Positions 27,481 through 40,276 of a DNA stretch of 64,000 nucleotides are shown here, piece by piece. Within the stretch, counting starts at the first letter, position 1. Every line of letters begins with the position of its first letter. The position numbers and the translations under genes were made by a program. A model generated the notes under the pieces. It did no database searches. It worked only from the letters and a program-made list of their open reading frames with translations, and was not told where the DNA came from. This DNA is from Hyperoodon ampullatus. Its lineage: Eukaryota > Chordata > Mammalia > Artiodactyla > Ziphiidae. The stretch is taken from assembly GCA_949752795.1 (NCBI GenBank), contig CATKHW010000558.1, positions 1,116,001 through 1,180,000 of the forward strand, read 5' to 3'.

Positions 27481-30400
27481 CATTGTGATGACAAGGGTCA
27501 TGGAGCATTCTGATGACAAGCTTGTGGAGTATTGTGATGACAATGGCATGGAGCATTGTGAGGAAAAGGGCATGGAGCATTGTGATGAAAAATGCATGGA
27601 GCCTTTTCATGAAAGGGTTCAAGGAGCATTCTGACGAAAAGTGTCAGGGAGCATTGTGATGACAAGTGTATTGAGCATTGTGATGACAAAGATCATGGAG
27701 CATTGTGATGAGTAGTCCATGGATAATTGTGATGACCAGCGTCATGGGGCATTGTGATGACAAGTGTTATGTAACATTGTGTTCAGAATGGTTTGGTGCA
27801 TTGTGATGACAGAGGTCATTGAGCATTTTGATTTCATTGTGATGACAATAGCATGAAATATTATGGTGATGGGCACGGTGCATTGTGATGACAGGGTTCA
27901 TGGAGCATTGAGATGAAAAGGGGCATGGAGCATTGTGATTACAGGGCTGTTGGAGCATTGTGAAGACAAGGGCATGGAGTATTGTGATGACAGGCATCAT
28001 GGAGCGTTGTGATGACAATTGTTATGGAACATTGTGATCACAAGTGTTTGGAGCACTGTGATGACACAGGTCATGGATCATTTTGATTTCAAGTATCATG
28101 GAACATTGTGATGACAAGGGCATGAAACAATGTGATCCCAAGATTCACGGAGGATTGTGATGACACTGGTAATGGAGAATTGAGATGAAAAGTGCATGGA
28201 GCATTGTGATGACAAAGTCATGTAGCATTTTGCTGACAAAGGCATGGAGAATTGTGATGACAAGTGTCATGGAGCTCTGAGATTACAAGGGTCAAGGAGC
28301 ATTGTGATTACAGGGGTCATGGAGCATTGGGATGACGAACACAGGGAACATTCTGATGACAAGTGGCATGGATCATTTTGATGACTGTGGTCATGTAGCA
28401 TTGTGATGACATGGGTCATGGAGCTTTTTGATGAGAAGGTCATGGAGCATTGGGCTGAAAATGTTCATGGAGTACTGTGATGACAGGGGTCATGGAGCAT
28501 TGTGATGAGAAGGGAATGGAGCAATGCGATGAGAAGATCCTGGAGCATTGTGATGAGAGGGCCATGGCACCTTGTGATGACAAGTGTCATGGTGCATACT
28601 GATAAAAAGGTTCATGGAGCATTGTGATTACAGGGGTTTTGTAGCATTGTGAAACCAGGGCATGGAGCATTGTGATGAGAAGGCCATGGAACATTCTGAT
28701 GACATGCGTCATGGAGCTTTGTGATAACAGGGACATGGAGCATTGTGATTAGAAGGGTCTTGGAGGATTGTGATGAAAAGGGAATGGATCATTGTGATTA
28801 AAAATGCACGGAGCCTTGTCATGACAGTGTTCAAGGAGCATACTGATGATAAGTGTCCGGGAGCATTGTGATGATAAGTGTATTGAGCATTGTGATGAAA
28901 AAGGTCATGGAGCATTGTGATGAGAAGACCATGGATAATTGTGATTACCAGCGTCAAGGAGCATTGTGATGACAAGTGTTATGGAACATTGTGATCACAA
29001 GGGATTAGAACATTGTAATGACAGAGGTAATGGAGCATATTGATTTCATTGTGATGACAATAGCATGAAGCATTATGATGATGGGCATGGTGCATTGTGA
29101 TGACAGTGTTCATGGAGCATTGAGATGAAAAGTGGTATGGAGCACTGTGATTAGAGGGGTCTTGGAGCATTGTGATGAGAAGGGAATGGAGCATTGTGAT
29201 TCAAAGACCATGGAGCATTCTGATGACATGCGTCATGGATCTTTGTGACGACAAGGGCATGGAGCATTGTGATTACAGGGGTCTTGGAGAATTGTGATTA
29301 CAAGGGTCATGGAGCCTTGGATGACATGGCCGTGGAACCTTGTGATGGCAGGGGTCATGGAGCATTGTTATGACAGGTGTAATGGAGCATTGTGATGACA
29401 AGGGCATGGATCATTGGTCTGAAAATTTCATGGATTATTGTGATGAGTTTCGGCATGGAGCATTGTGATGACTAGGGCATGGAACGCTGTGATACATGTG
29501 TCATTGAGGATTGTAATGACAAGAGCATGGAGCATTGTGATGAGAAGAGTATCTAGCATTGTGATGACAAGCGTCATGGAGCAATGTGCTGACAAGGGCA
29601 TGGAGCAATGTGGTGAGAGGTTTCATGTAGCATTGTGATGAAATGGCATGGAGCATTGTGATGCCAAGTGTCATGGAGTTTTGTGATGACAAAGGTCATG
29701 GAGCATTTTGATGACAAGGTCGTGGTGCATTTTTATGAAAAGGGCAGGGAGCATTGTGATGACAGGGTCATGGAGCAAATTGATGAAAAGTGTCATGGAA
29801 CATTTTGATTACAGGGGTTATGGAAAATTGTGATGTCAGGGGTCATGGAGCATTTTGATGAAAAGGGTCATGGAGCATTGTGATGAAAATGTGCATGGAG
29901 CATTGTGATTACAGTGGTTTTGAAGCATTGTGATGGCAAGGGCATGGAGTATTGTGATGAGAAGGCAATGGAGCATTCTGATGACATGCGTCATGGAGCT
30001 TTGTGATGACAAGGACATGGATCATTGTGATTGCAGGGGTCTTGGAGCATTGTGATGAAAATGGAATGGATCATTGTGAGGAAAAATGCATGGAGCCTTG
30101 TCATGACAGTGTTCAAGGAGCATACTGATGAGAAGTGTCAGGGAGCATTGTGATGATAAGTGTATTGAGCATTGTGATGACAAAGATCATGGAGCATTGT
30201 GATAAGAAGTCCATAGATAATTGTGATGACCAGCGTCATGGGGCATTGTGATGACAAGTGTTATGGAACATTGTGATCAGAAGGGTTTGGTGCATTGTGA
30301 TGGCAGAGGTCATTGAGCAGTTTGATTTCATTTTGATGACAATATCATGAAATATTATGGTGATGGACACGGTGAATTTTGATGACACTGTTCATGGAGC

Positions 30401-31389
30401 ATTGAGATGAAAAGGGGCATGGAGCATTGTGATTACAGGTCTGTTGGAGCATTGTGATGACAAGGGCATGCAGCATTGTGATTACAGTGGTCTTGTAGCA
30501 TTGTGATGACAAGGGTCATGGAGGCTTGTGATGACAAGTCCGTGGAACCTTGTGATGGCAGGGGTCATGGATCATTGTTATGACAGGGATAATGGAGCTT
30601 TGTGATGACAAAGGTCATGGGGCATTTTGATGACAAGGGCGTATTGCATTGTGATGAGAAGGGCAGGGAGCTTTGTGATGACAGCGTCATGGAGCAATTT
30701 GATGAAAAATGTCATGGAACATTTTGATGACAGTGATTATTGAACATTGTGATGCCAGGGGTCATGAATCATTGTGATGAAATGGCTCATGGAGAATTTT
30801 GTGACAGGGGTTATGGAACATTGTGATGTCAGGGGTCATGGAGTATTGTGATGTTAAGGGCATGTAGCACTGTGATGACTGGGTTCATGGAACATTGTGA
30901 TGACAGGGGTGAGGGAGTATTGTGATGACTAGTGATTGAACATTGTGATATATGTGGTGAGAGAGCATTTTGATGAGCAGTGCATGGAGCATTGTGATGA
31001 CAAGTTTAATGGAGCATAGCGTTGAAAAAGTTGTGGAGCATTGTGATGACAAGCGCATAGCGCATTGTGATGACATGGGTTATGGAGCATTGTGCTGAGA
31101 AGCGCATGGAGCATTTTGATGACAAGTGTCCTGGAGCATTGTGCTGACAAAGGCATGGAGCATTGTGATGTCAAGTGACACAGAGCATTATGATGAATAT
31201 TTCATGGAGCATTGTGGTGTCACAGATCACCGAGCCTTGGGTGAAGAGGGCATGGATCATTGGTCTGAAAACTTTCATGGATTATTGTGATGACAGTGGG
31301 CATGGAGCATTGTGATGACAAGGGCATGGACCATTGTGATGACAAATGTCATGAAGCAATGTGATGACTGGAGTCATGGAACATTGTGA
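27481..31389 (+). repeat. Array segment, partly matching 37.6-39.4 kb
   Basis: Satellite only. Stretches near 27,960-28,640 match 37,640-38,200, and stretches near 29,570-30,000 match 38,210-38,720. The offset falls from about 9,685 to about 9,550 and then to about 8,630-8,740, so the right-hand copy has lost several hundred bases in pieces. The GATATATG form of the ACTAGTGATTG cassette lies near 30,928. Confidence 0.82.
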
Positions 31390-32885
31390 TGACAAGGTCA
31401 TGGAGTATTGTGAAGACAGGTGTCAGGGAGCATTATGATGACATAGGTCATTGTCCATTGTGATGACAATGGCATGGAGCATTGTGATACCAAATGTCAT
31501 GGAGGATTGTGATGACAAGGGTAATGGAGAATTTTGATGACAAGGGCTTGGGACATTGTGATGACAAGGGTCATGGAGCATTGTGATGACAAGTGCCATT
31601 GAGAATTTTGATGACAATGTCGTGAAGCATTGTGATGACAAGCGCATGGAGCTTGCTATGACAGTGGTCATAGAGCATTGCAATGACAAGTGCATGGAGA
31701 ATTGTGATGACAAGTTCATGTAACATTGTGATGAGAACTCTCATGGAGCGTTGTGTTGACAAGGACGTGGAGAATTGTGATGACACGGGACGTGGAGCAT
31801 TGTGATGACCAGGGCATGGAGCATTGTGATGGCAAGACCGTGGAGCATTGTGATGAGGAGATCACGGATAATTGTGATGAACAGCGTCATGGAACACTGT
31901 GATGACAAGGGGCATGGAGCATTGTGATTACAGGGGTCTTGGAGCTTTGTGATGACAAGGGCATGGAGCATTTTGATGAGAAGGCCACGGAGCCTTCTGA
32001 TGACATGCGTCATGAATCTTTGTGATGACAAGGGCATGGAGCATTGTGATTAAAGGCGTCTTGGAGCACTGTGATGACAAGGGTCATGGGGCTTTGGATG
32101 ACAAGGCCGTGGAACATTGTGATGGCAGGGGTCATGGAGCATTGTTATGACAGGGGTAATGGAGCATTGTGATGACAAGGGCATGGAACATTGGTCTGAA
32201 AATTTCATGGATTATTGTGATTAGATTCGGCATGGAGCATTGTGATGACTAGGGCATGGAACTCTTGATACATGTGTCATGGGGGATTGTAATGACAAGG
32301 TCAAGGAGCATTGTGATAAAAAGTGTATCGAGAATTGTGTTGACAAGCGTCATGGAGCATTGTGCTGAGAAAGGCATGGAGCATGGTGAAGACATGGGTA
32401 AAAGAGCATTGTGATGAAAATTTCATGGAGCATTGTGGTGACAAATTTCACAGAGCCTTTTGATGAATTGGGCATGGACAAGTGTGATAACAAGGTACTG
32501 GAGCATTGTGTTGAGATGACCATGGAGCCTTGTGATGACAATTCTCATGGAGCATTCTGATGGAAAGGGGCATGGAGCATTGTGATTACAGGTGTATTGG
32601 ATACTTGTGATGACAAGGCCGTAGAATATTGTGATGGCAGGGTTCATCGAGCATGGTTATGACATGGGCAAAGGAGCATTGTGATGACAAGGGCATCGAG
32701 CATTGGTCTGAAAAGTTTCATGGATTATTGTGATGAGAGTGGGCATAGAGCACTGTGATGACCAGGGCACGGAACACTGTGATACATGGATCATGGAGAA
32801 CTGTAATTACAATGGCGTGGAGAAATGTGATGAGAGGCATCATGGAGCATTGTGATGACAAGGGCATGGAGCATTGTGATGAACA
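31390..32885 (+). repeat. 1.7-kb duplication, copy 1
   Basis: This matches 33076-34590. The offset is 1,686 bp at the start (landmark GACAGGTGTCAGGGAGC) and 1,710 bp after one extra 24-bp monomer in copy 2 near 33,240-33,290. Shared variants include GATATGCCATTGAG-type and CTTGCTATGACAG monomers and the GGGTAAAAGAGCATTGTG monomer near 32,397. About 190 bp of other satellite separates the copies. Confidence 0.88.
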
Positions 32886-33075
32886 GGGCACGGAGAATTG
32901 TGATAGAAAGACCGTGGAGCTTTGTATTGAAAAGATTATGGATAATTATGATGAAGAGCGTCATGGATCACTGTAATGACAAGGGGCATGGAGCATTGTG
33001 ATGACAAGATTTATGGATTACTGTGATGAGAGTGGGCATGGCGCATTGTGATGACAAGGGCATGGAACATTGTGA

Positions 33076-34590
33076 TGACAAGGTCATGGAGTACTGTGCA
33101 GACAGGTGTCAGGGAGCATTGTGATGACATATGTCATTGTCCATTGTGATGACAATGGCATGGAGCATTGTGATACCAAGTGTCATGGAGGATTGTGATG
33201 ACAAAGGTAATGGAGCATTTTGATGACAAGGGCTTGGGATATTGTGATTACAAGCATCATGGAGCATTGTGATGACAAGGGCTTGGAACATTGTGATGAC
33301 AAGGGCCATTGAGAATTTTGATGACAACGTCGTGATGCATTGTGATGACAAGCGCATGGAGCTTGCTATGACAGGGGTCATAGAGCATTGCGATGACAAG
33401 TGCATGGAGAATTGTGATGACAATATCATGTAACATTGTGATAAGAACTGTCATGGAGCATTGTGATGACAAGGACGTGGAGAATTGTGATGACATGGGA
33501 CATGGAACAGTGTGATGACCAGGGCATGGAACATTGTGATGGCAAGACCGTGGAGCATTGTGATGAGAAGATCACGGATAATTGTGATGACGAGCGTCAT
33601 GGAGCTCTGTAATGACAAGGGGCATGGAGCATTGTGATTACAGGGTTCTTGGAGCATTGTGATGACAAGGGCATGGAGCATTTTCATTAGAAGGCCATGG
33701 AGCATTCTGATGACATGTGTCATGAATCATTGTGATGACAAGGGAATGGAGCATTGTGATTACAGAGGTCTTGGAGCACTGTGATGACAAGGGTCATGGA
33801 GCTTTGGATGACAAGGCCGTGGAACATTGTGATGGCAGGGGTCATGGAACATTTTTATGACAGGGGTAATGGAGCATTGTGATGACAAGGGCGTGGAACA
33901 TTGGTCTGAAAATTTCATGGATTATTCTGATGAGATTCAGCATGGAGCATTGTGATGACTACGGCATGGAACACTTGATAAATGTGTCATGGAGGATTGT
34001 AATGACAAGGGCATGGAGCATTGTGATGAAAAGTGTATCGAGCACTGTGTTGACAAGCGTCATGGAGCATTGTGCTGACAAAGGCATGGAGCATGGTGAA
34101 GGCATGGGTAAAAGAGCATTGTGATGAAAATTTCATGGAGCATTGTGGTGACAAATTTCACAGAGCCTTTTGAAGAAGTGGGCATGGACCAGTGTGATAA
34201 CAAGGTACTGGAGCATTGTGATGAGAGGACCATGGAGCCTTGTGGTGACAATTCTCATGGAGCATTCTGATGAAAAGTGGCATGGAGCATTGTGATTACA
34301 GGTGTATTGGATCCTTGTGAGGACAAGGCCGTAGAATATTGTGATGGCAGGGTTCATGGAGCATGGTTATGACATGGGCAATGGAGCATTGTGATGACAA
34401 GGGCATCGAGCATTGGTCTGAAAAGTTTCATGGATTATTGTGATGAGAGAGGGCATAGAGCATTGTGATGAGAAGGGCACGGAACACTGTGATACATGGA
34501 TCATGGAGAACTGTAATGACAATGGCATGGAGCAATGTGATGAGAGTCTTCATGGAGCATTGTGATGACAAGGGCATGGAGCATTGTGAT
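33076..34590 (+). repeat. 1.7-kb duplication, copy 2
   Basis: This is the partner of 31390-32885. Its right part from about 34,055 also belongs to the third copy of the large block, so two duplication units overlap here and share a junction. The GGGTAAAAGAGC monomer, also at 7,329 and 24,180, appears near 34,107. Confidence 0.88.
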
Positions 34591-37500
34591 GACAAGGGTC
34601 ATGGAGCATTTTGATGACAAGATTCCATATCATCGTGTTGTCAGGGGTCATGGAGCTCTGTGATGACAGTGGTCATGGAGCATTGTGATTACAGGGTCAT
34701 GGAGCTTTGTGATAAGAAGGTCATGGAGCACTGGGCTGAAAATGTTCATGGAGTATTGTGATGACTGGTGTAATGGGGCATTGTGATGACAAGGGAATGG
34801 AGCATTGTGATGACAAGGTCCTGGGGCATTGTAATGAGAAAACCATGGAGTCTTGTGATGACAAGTCTCATGGAGCATTCTGATGAAAAGGTGCATGGAG
34901 CATTGTGATTACAGGGGTCATGAAGCATTGTGATGAAAATGGCATGGAGAATTGTGATGCCAAGTGTCATGTGGCTTTGTGATGACAAAGTTCGTGGAGC
35001 ATTTTGATGACAAGATCGTGGTGCATTGTGATGAGAAGGGCAGGGAGCATTTTGATGACAGGTTCATGGAGCAATTTGATGAAAAGTATCATGGAATATT
35101 TTGATGACAGTGGTTATGGAACACTGTTATGTCAGGGGTCATGGAGCATTGTGATGAATATGGTCATGGAGCATTTTGATGACAGGGGTTATGGAACATT
35201 GTGATGTCAGGGTTCATGGAGCATTGTGATGATAAGGTCATGCAGCATTGCCATGACAGGGATGATGGAACATTGTGATGACAGGGGGGAGAGAGCATTT
35301 TGATGAGAAGTGCACTGAGCATTGTGATGATAAGCTTTTTGGAGCACTGTAATGACAAGGATGTGGAGCATTGTGATGACAAGCGCATGGCTCAATGTGA
35401 TGACATGGGTTATGGAGCATTGTGCTCACAAGCGCATGGAGCATTGTGATGACAAGGGACATGGAGCATTGTGCTGACAAACGCATGCAGCATGGTGATG
35501 ACAAGGATCAGAGAGCATTGTGATGAAAGTTCATGGAGCATTGTGTTGAGAAAGGTCACAGAGCCTTGTGTAACGAGGACATAGACCATTGTGATGACAA
35601 ATGTCATGAAGCCTTGTGATGACTGGAGTAACAGAGCATTGAGATGACTGGGGTCTTGGAGCACTGTGATGACAAGGACATGGAGCATTGTGATAAGAAG
35701 GCCATGGAGCATTCTGATGACATGCATCATGGAGATTTGTGATTAAAGGTCATGGAGCACTGTGATTACAGGGGTCTTGGAGCATTGTGATGAAAATGGT
35801 ATGGTTCATTGTGATGAAAAAGGAATGGAGCCTTGTCATGACAGGGTTCAAGGAGCATACTGATGACAAGTGTCAGGGAGCATTGTGATGACAAGTGTAT
35901 TGAGCATTGTGATGACAAAGGTCATGGAGCACTGTGATGAGAGGACAATGGATAATTGTGAGGATGAACGTCATGGTGCACTGTGATGACAATGGTTATG
36001 GAACATTGTGATCACAAGGGTTTGGAGCATTTTGATGACAGTGGTCATGGAGCATATTGATTTCATTGTGATGACAATAGCATGAAGCATTATGATGATG
36101 GACATGGTGCATTGTGATTACAGGGTCATGGAGCAATTTGATGAAAAGTGTCATGGAACATTTTGATGACAGTGGTTATGGAACACTGTGATGTCAGGGG
36201 TCTTGGAGCATTGTGATGAAAAGGGTGATGGAGCATTCTGATGACAGAGGATATGGAACATTTTGATGTCAGGGGTCATGGAGCATTGTGATGATACGGC
36301 ATGTGGCATTGTGATGACAGAGGTCATGGAAAATTGTGATGACTGTGGTAAGGGAGTATTGTGATGACTACTGATGGAACATTGTGATATCAGTGGTGAG
36401 AAAGCATTTTGATGAGAAGTGAATGGAGCATTGTGATGACAAGGTTTATGGAGCATTGTGATGACAAGGTTTATGGAGCATTGTGATGACAAGGCTGTGG
36501 AGCATTGTGGTGACAATTGCATGGCGCATTTTGATGACATGGGTCTTGGAGCATTGTGCTGAGAAGCGCATGGAGCATTGTGATGACAAAGGCATGGAAC
36601 GCTGTGACGACAACGGTCACAGAGCATTGTGATGAAAAGTTCATGGAGCATTGTGGTGACAATGGTCAGAGAGTCTTGTGATGACGAGGTCAAGGACCAT
36701 TGTGATGACAAAGGTTATGAAGCATTGTGATGACTGGAGTCACGGAACATTGTGATGACAAGGGTATGGAGCATTCTGATGACAGGGGCATGGTGCATTG
36801 GTCTGAAAATTTTCATGGTTTATTGTGATGACAGTGGGCAAGGCGCATACTGATGAGAAGAGCATAGAGCATTATGATGAGAAGGTCATGGAGTACTGTA
36901 AAGACAGGGGTCTGGTGTCATTGTGATGACATATGTCATGGTCCATTGTGATGACAATGGCCTGGTGTAATGTGATGCCAAGTGTCATGGAGGAATGTGA
37001 TTACAAAGTTAATAGAGCATTGTGATGACAGGGGTTTGGAGCACTGTGATGAAAACGGTCATGGAGCATTTTGATGAAAAGGGCATGGAGGATTGTGATG
37101 ACAAGGGCCATTGAGAAATTTGATGACAATTTCCTGAAGCATTGTGATGAAAAGCACATGGAGCTTGCTATGACAGGGGTCATGGAGCATTGCGATGACA
37201 AGTGCATGGAGAACTTTGATGAAAAGAGCATGTAACATTGTGATGAGTAGTGTCATGGAGCATTGTGATGGCAAGACCGTGGAGCATTGTGATGAGAAGA
37301 CCATGGATAATTTTGATGACGAGCGTCATGGAGCACTGTAATGACAAGGGGCATGGAGCATTGTGATGAGAGGTGTCATGGAGCATTGTGATGACATGGG
37401 TCATGGAGCATTGTGATGACAAGTGTCATGGAGCATTCTGATGAAAAGCTTGTGGAGTATTGTGATGACAATGGCATGGAGCATTGTGATGAAAAGGGCA

Positions 37501-37630
37501 TGGAGCATTGTGATGAAAAAGTCATGGAGCCTTTTCATGACAGGTTTCAAGGAGCATTCTGACGAAAAGTGTCAGGGAGCATTGTGATGACAAGTGTATT
37601 GAGCATTGTGATGACAAAGTTAATGGAGCA
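34055..37630 (+). repeat. Large duplicated block, partial copy 3
   Basis: Matches 24,130-27,700 at an offset of 9,925-9,928 bp, and 7,280-10,600 at about 26,780 bp. The left edge near 34,055 is sharp: upstream sequence belongs to the 1.7-kb duplication rather than to the block. Near 36,436-36,490 it has the doubled AAGGTTTATGG monomer found in copy 1 (about 9,661) but not in copy 2. On the right it runs into sequence like 27,960 after losing about 240 bp. Confidence 0.87.
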
Positions 37631-40050
37631 TTGTGATGACAAGGGCATGGAGTATTGTGATGACAGGCATCATGGAGCGTTGTGATGACAACCGTTATGG
37701 AACATTGTGATCACTAGAATTTGGAGCATTGTGATGACACAGGTCATGGAACATTTTGATTTCAAGAATCACGAAGCATTGTGATGACAAGGGCATGAAA
37801 CAATGTTATCCCAAGGTTCACGGAGGATTGTGAAGACACTGGTAATGGAGAATTGTGATGACAAGGTCATGTAGCATTTTGCTGACAAAGGCATGGAGAA
37901 TTGTGATGACAAGTGTCATAGAGCTCTGAGACGACAAGCGTCAAGGAGCATTGTGATTACAGGGGTCATGGAGCATTGGGATGAGAAGCACATGGAACAT
38001 TCTGATGACAAGTGGCATGGATCATTTTGATGACTGTGGTCATGTAGCATTGTGATGAGTAGGGAATGGAGCAATGTGATGAGAATGTCCTGGAGCATTG
38101 TGATGAGAGGGCCATGGAGCCTTGTGATGACAAGGGTCATGGAGCATACTGATGAAAAGGTGCATGGAGCATTGAGATTACAGGGGTTTTGAAGCATTGT
38201 GATGAGAAGTGTCATGGAGCATTGTACTGACAAGGGCATGGAGCAATGTGACGAGAGGTTTCATGTAGCATTGTGATAAAATGGCATGGAGAATTGTGAT
38301 GCAAAGGCTCATGGAGCAATGTGATGAGAGGTTTCATGTAGCATTGTGATAAAATGGCATGGAGTATTGTGCTGCCGAGGTTCATGGAGATTTGTGATGT
38401 CAAAGGTCATGGAGCATTTTGATGACAAGGTCATGGTGCATTGTGATGAGAAGGGCAGGGAGCATTGTGATGACAGGGTCATGGAGCAAACTGATGAAAA
38501 GTGTCATGGAGCATTTTGATGAGAGGGGTTATGGAACATTGTGATGTCAGGGGTCATGGAGCATTTTCTTGAAAAGGGTCATGGAGTATTCTGATGAAAA
38601 GGTGCATGTAGCATTGTGATTACAGAGGTTTTGAAGCATTGTGATGACAAGGGCGTGGAGTATTGTGATGAGAAGGCAATGGAGCATTCTGATGACATGC
38701 GTCATGGAGCTTTGTGATGACAAGTACATGGAGCATTGTGATTGCAGGGTCTTGGAGCATTGTGATGAAAAGGGCATGCATCATTGTGATGACCAGCGTC
38801 ATGGGGCATTGTGATGAGAAGTGTTATGGAACATTTTGATGAGAAGGGTTTGGTGCATTGTGATGACAGTGGTCATTGAGAATTTTGATTTCATTGTGAT
38901 GACAATAGCATGAAATATTATGGTGATGGGCACAGTTCATTGTGATGACAGGGTTCATGGAGCATTGAGATAAAAAGGAGTATGGAGCATTGTAATTACA
39001 GTGGTGCTGGAACATTGTGATTACAAGGGCAAGGACCATTGTGTTGAGAAGGCCATGGAAAATTCTGATGACATGCGTCATGGAGCTTTGTGATGACAAG
39101 GGCATGGAGCATTGTGATTACAGGGGTCTTGGAGCATTTTGATACCAAGGGTCATCGAGGCTTGTGATGACAAGGCCGTGGAACCTTGTGATGGCAGGGG
39201 TCATGGAGCATTTTTATGACAGGTGTAATGGAGCTTTGTGATGACAAGGGTATGGAACACTGTGATACATCGATCATGCAGGATTGTAATGACAAGGGCA
39301 TGGAGCATTGTGATGAGAAGGGCATCGAGCATTGTGATTACAAGCGTCATTGAGATTTGGATGACAAGTGCATGGAGCAATGTGATGAGAGGGTTCATGG
39401 AACATTGTGATGACAATGGAATGGAGCATTGTGATGCCAAGGGTCATGGACCTTTGTGATGACAAAGGTCATGGAGCATTTTGATGACATGGGCGTGGTG
39501 CATTGTGATGAGAAGGGCAGGAAGCATTGTGATGACAGGGTCATGGAACAATTTGATGAAAAGGGTGATGGAATATTTTGATGACATGGGTTATAGAACA
39601 TTGTGATGTCAGTGGTCATGGAGCTTTGTGATGAAAAGGATCATGGAGCATTTTGTTTACAGGGGTTATGGAACATTGTGATGTCAGGTGTCATGGAGCA
39701 TTGTGATGATAAGGGCATGTAGCATTGTGATGACAGGGGTCATTTAACATTGTGATGACAGGGGTGAGGAAGTATTGTGATGACTAGGGATGGAACATTG
39801 TGATATCAGTGGTGAGAGAGCATTTTGAGGAGAAGTGCATAGAGCATTGTGATGACAAGGTTTATGGAGCATTTTGATGGCAAGGATGTGGAGCATTGTG
39901 ATGACAAGTGCATGGCGCATTGTGATGACATGGGTTATGGAGCATTGTGCTGACACACGCATCGAGCATTGTGATGACAAGGGTTATGGAGCATTGTGCT
40001 GACAAAGGCATGGAGCTTTGTGATGACAAGGATCACAGAGCATTGTGATT
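37631..40050 (+). repeat. Array segment before the SINE
   Basis: Satellite only, related piecewise to 27,960-30,600. It contains a 73-bp three-monomer duplication at 38237-38382 and the GATATCAG cassette near 39,780. Close to the SINE, the order of variants matches 46,900-46,990, 49,780-49,840 and 58,480-58,560. Confidence 0.87.
38237..38382 (+). repeat. 73-bp tandem duplication (three monomers)
   Basis: Bases 38237-38309 and 38310-38382 share the uncommon run CATGGAGCAATGTG, GAGAGGTTTCATGTAGC and GATAAAATGGCATGG in the same order at a 73-bp offset, with a few differences. The related segments near 29,590 and 44,165 have this run only once. Confidence 0.85.
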
Positions 40051-40064
40051 AAAAGTTCATGGAG
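40051..40064 (+). repeat. Left target-site duplication of the SINE
   Basis: AAAAGTTCATGGAG lies directly before the SINE body and is repeated exactly after its A tail. It is preceded by TT, giving TT/AAAA, the preferred nicking site of the L1 endonuclease. The duplicated bases are satellite sequence, part of a GATTAAAAGTTCATGG monomer variant. Confidence 0.93.
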
Positions 40065-40075
40065 GGCTTCCCTGG

Positions 40076-40086
40076 TGGCGCAGTGG
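40076..40086 (+). promoter_or_regulatory. RNA polymerase III A box in the SINE
   Basis: TGGCGCAGTGG fits the A-box consensus TRGYNNARNNG at every fixed position. It begins 11 bases downstream of the SINE 5' end, the usual spacing in a tRNA-derived head. Whether it is active inside the array is unknown. Confidence 0.85.
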
Positions 40087-40118
40087 TTGGGAGTCCGCCT
40101 GCCGATGCAGGGGACGCG

Positions 40119-40129
40119 GGTTCGTGCCC
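40119..40129 (+). promoter_or_regulatory. RNA polymerase III B box in the SINE
   Basis: GGTTCGTGCCC resembles the B-box consensus GGTTCGANNCC, with T in place of A at position 7. From memory, this T is typical of cetacean CHR SINEs, so it is a family trait rather than damage. It starts 43 bases after the start of the A box, within the normal tRNA range. Confidence 0.85.
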
Positions 40130-40255
40130 CGGTCTGGGAGGATCCCACATGCCGCGGAGCGGCTGGGCCCGTGGGCCACGGCCGCTGGGCCTGCGCGTCC
40201 GGAGCCTGTGCTCCGCAATGGGAGAGGCCACAACAGTGAGAGGCCCACGTACAGC

Positions 40256-40276
40256 AAAAAAAAAAAAAAAAAAAAA
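40256..40276 (+). other. SINE A tail
   Basis: A pure run of 21 A closes the SINE. At most 17 are tail proper if the last four belong to the target-site duplication. The run is uninterrupted, which fits a recent insertion. Its length may be imprecise in an assembly. Confidence 0.95.

Larger units (their letters stand above)
1..40064 (+). repeat. 24/25-bp satellite array, left part
   Basis: Head-to-tail copies of one short monomer fill this stretch, all in the same orientation. The commonest form reads GCATTGTGATGACA, then AGGG or AGGGT, then CATGGA. The presence or absence of one T before CATGG makes the monomer 25 or 24 bp, and the two lengths are mixed. Frequent variants include CATTTTGATGA, CATTCTGATGA, CACTGTGATGA, GATTACAGGGGT and GATGAGAAGG. 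The plus strand is rich in G and poor in C (9 G to 3 C in the consensus), with about 50% GC but few CpG. There are no unique spacers, so this is a true tandem satellite. No gene, RNA gene or regulatory site is supported. Position on the chromosome (centromeric, subtelomeric or interstitial) cannot be read from the window. I do not recognise the monomer as a named satellite. Confidence 0.97.
40065..40276 (+). mobile_element. CHR-2-type tRNA-derived SINE (cetacean), full length
   Basis: A CG-rich body of about 191 bp (40065-40255) followed by a run of 21 A interrupts the satellite. It opens with GGCTTCCCTGGTGGCGCAG, carries RNA polymerase III A and B boxes, and contains the middle and 3' segments (around ATCCCACATGCCGCGGAGCG and GAGGCCACAACAGTGAGAGG) that I recognise from the CHR SINEs of whales and dolphins, which derive from a tRNA-Glu gene and are moved by L1 machinery. 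It is flanked by a 14-bp target-site duplication. About 18 CpG remain in the body, whereas the surrounding array has few, and I see no internal deletion, which suggests a fairly young copy. It encodes no protein; open frames across it are chance. Subfamily assignment is from memory, not a database comparison. A hippo is the main alternative host. Confidence 0.93.

Noticed and set aside
40065..40276. A functional tRNA gene, because of the A and B boxes
   Set aside because: The boxes lie in a SINE head. The body continues well past tRNA length with CHR-type sequence, has an A tail and target-site duplications, and I see no cloverleaf with a proper acceptor stem.
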